DNA from: an uncultured Bacilli bacterium
Lineage (GTDB): Bacteria; Bacillota_I; Bacilli_A; RF39; UBA660
Direction: 5' to 3'
Length of the DNA: 28,829 nucleotides
NCBI GenBank assembly: GCA_947631525.1
Contig: CANRLQ010000002.1
Span: 1-28,829 of the forward strand
The notes beneath the pieces are model-generated. The model was not told where the DNA came from. It saw only the letters and a program-made list of their open reading frames with translations, and ran no database searches. Of this stretch, positions 28,501-28,829 are shown piece after piece; the stretch's first letter is position 1; each line of letters opens with the position of its first letter. The position numbers were made by a program, and so were the translations under genes.

Positions 28501-28829
28501 ATGTTAAAGGCAAATAATATAGAACTTAGATTTGGGACAAGAACATTATTTAAAGATGTTAATATCGAATTTACTGATGATAATTGTTATGGAATTATAG
28601 GAGCTAATGGAGTAGGTAAATCAACTTTCTTAAAAGTATTAAGTGGTGAGATTGAATCAACAAAAGGGAATATAACAATTGGAAAAGATGAAAGAATATC
28701 TGTTCTTAGACAAAATCATAATGAATTTGATGAATATAATGTTATGGAAACAGTTTTACAAGGTGATGAAATTTTATATAACATTATGAAGGAAAAAGAA
28801 GCTATTTATATGAAATCCGATTTTTCAGT
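28501..28829 (+). CDS. ABC-F family ATPase, N-terminal part (3' end outside window)
   Basis: The frame starts at ATG 28501 and is open to the window end (109 complete codons). It begins MLKANNIELRFGTRTLFKDV, has the Walker A loop GIIGANGVGKST, then LKVLSGEIESTKGNI and VLRQNHNEFDEYNV, and VLQGDEILYNIMKEKEAIY. That last segment is typical of the YbiT/YkpA-type ABC-F proteins: soluble paired ATPases without membrane domains that act on ribosomes. The second ATPase domain and the inter-domain linker, which would settle the subfamily, are not visible. Confidence 0.9.
   Translation, partial: MLKANNIELRFGTRTLFKDVNIEFTDDNCYGIIGANGVGKSTFLKVLSGEIESTKGNITIGKDERISVLRQNHNEFDEYNVMETVLQGDEILYNIMKEKEAIYMKSDFS

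Noticed and set aside
1..28829. Non-standard code (TGA as Trp, or AGG as Met as reported in some uncultured Bacilli)
   Set aside because: Trp positions in conserved proteins are TGG. AGG encodes Arg at conserved sites, such as the RQIE motif of RpoD and the SARD segment of ParE.
1..28829. tRNA genes, rRNA genes, CRISPR arrays, insertion sequences, replication origin
   Set aside because: I saw no cloverleaf with a CCA-adjacent acceptor stem, no regularly spaced repeats with unique spacers, no transposase and no DnaA-box cluster. Reading by eye could miss a divergent tRNA.

Overview
The window is AT-rich chromosomal DNA of a low-GC Bacillota. The most likely source is a walled member of the Bacilli or Erysipelotrichia, or one of the small-genome uncultured gut orders related to them. 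The reasons are a Bacilli-type gene set and order (infC-rpmI-rplT with a leader attenuator, efp, rpmG, nfo next to a DUF2624 gene, sodA next to a PBP2), many extended -10 promoters (TGnTATAAT), strong purine-rich ribosome binding sites and tight packing. The code is standard: Trp is TGG, and AGG falls at conserved Arg positions in the RpoD and ParE homologues. None of the genes recognised here ends in TGA.

Layout. 1-617: 3' end of an MgtA-type Mg2+ P-type ATPase, closed by a strong terminator. 853-5390: an isolated transcription unit with its own promoter and terminator. It holds a decayed gene, a 785-residue protein made of 13 tandem Myb/SANT-like repeats of about 49 residues, a 351-residue paralogue and a sigma-70-family factor related to the SigE/SigK type. 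This is the least ordinary part of the window. 5561-9683: accessory genes: a class I glutamine amidotransferase-like hydrolase, an overlapping pair (unknown HFT protein plus HD-domain protein), a coiled-coil protein, a GNAT acetyltransferase and a small charged protein. 9730-12556: surface and membrane genes: a lipoprotein GH5 glycanase, a membrane-anchored SGNH hydrolase, a TIGR04086 protein and a DUF421 protein. 12563-14021 (minus): an ECF sigma factor and its membrane anti-sigma factor. 14175-16016: a DUF1848 protein and an SDR oxidoreductase whose start codon lies in a perfect hairpin.

16087-28829 is mostly housekeeping: nfo, DUF2624, sodA, PBP2, rpmG, efp, an SDR plus methionine-gamma-lyase-family pair, a membrane-anchored unknown, then infC-rpmI-rplT, parE, rpoD and the start of an ABC-F gene. 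infC is preceded by an L20-type leader with mutually exclusive hairpins and appears to start at AUC. rplT carries an extra Lys-rich linker and a SAP/Rho-N-like tail.

Regulatory DNA is unusually compact. Several genes share a module in which the -10 box lies 15-18 nt before the ATG, with GGTGAT between, so mRNAs should begin almost at the ribosome binding site. Several terminators are built from the last codons of genes, and the parE -35 box sits in the loop of the rplT terminator.
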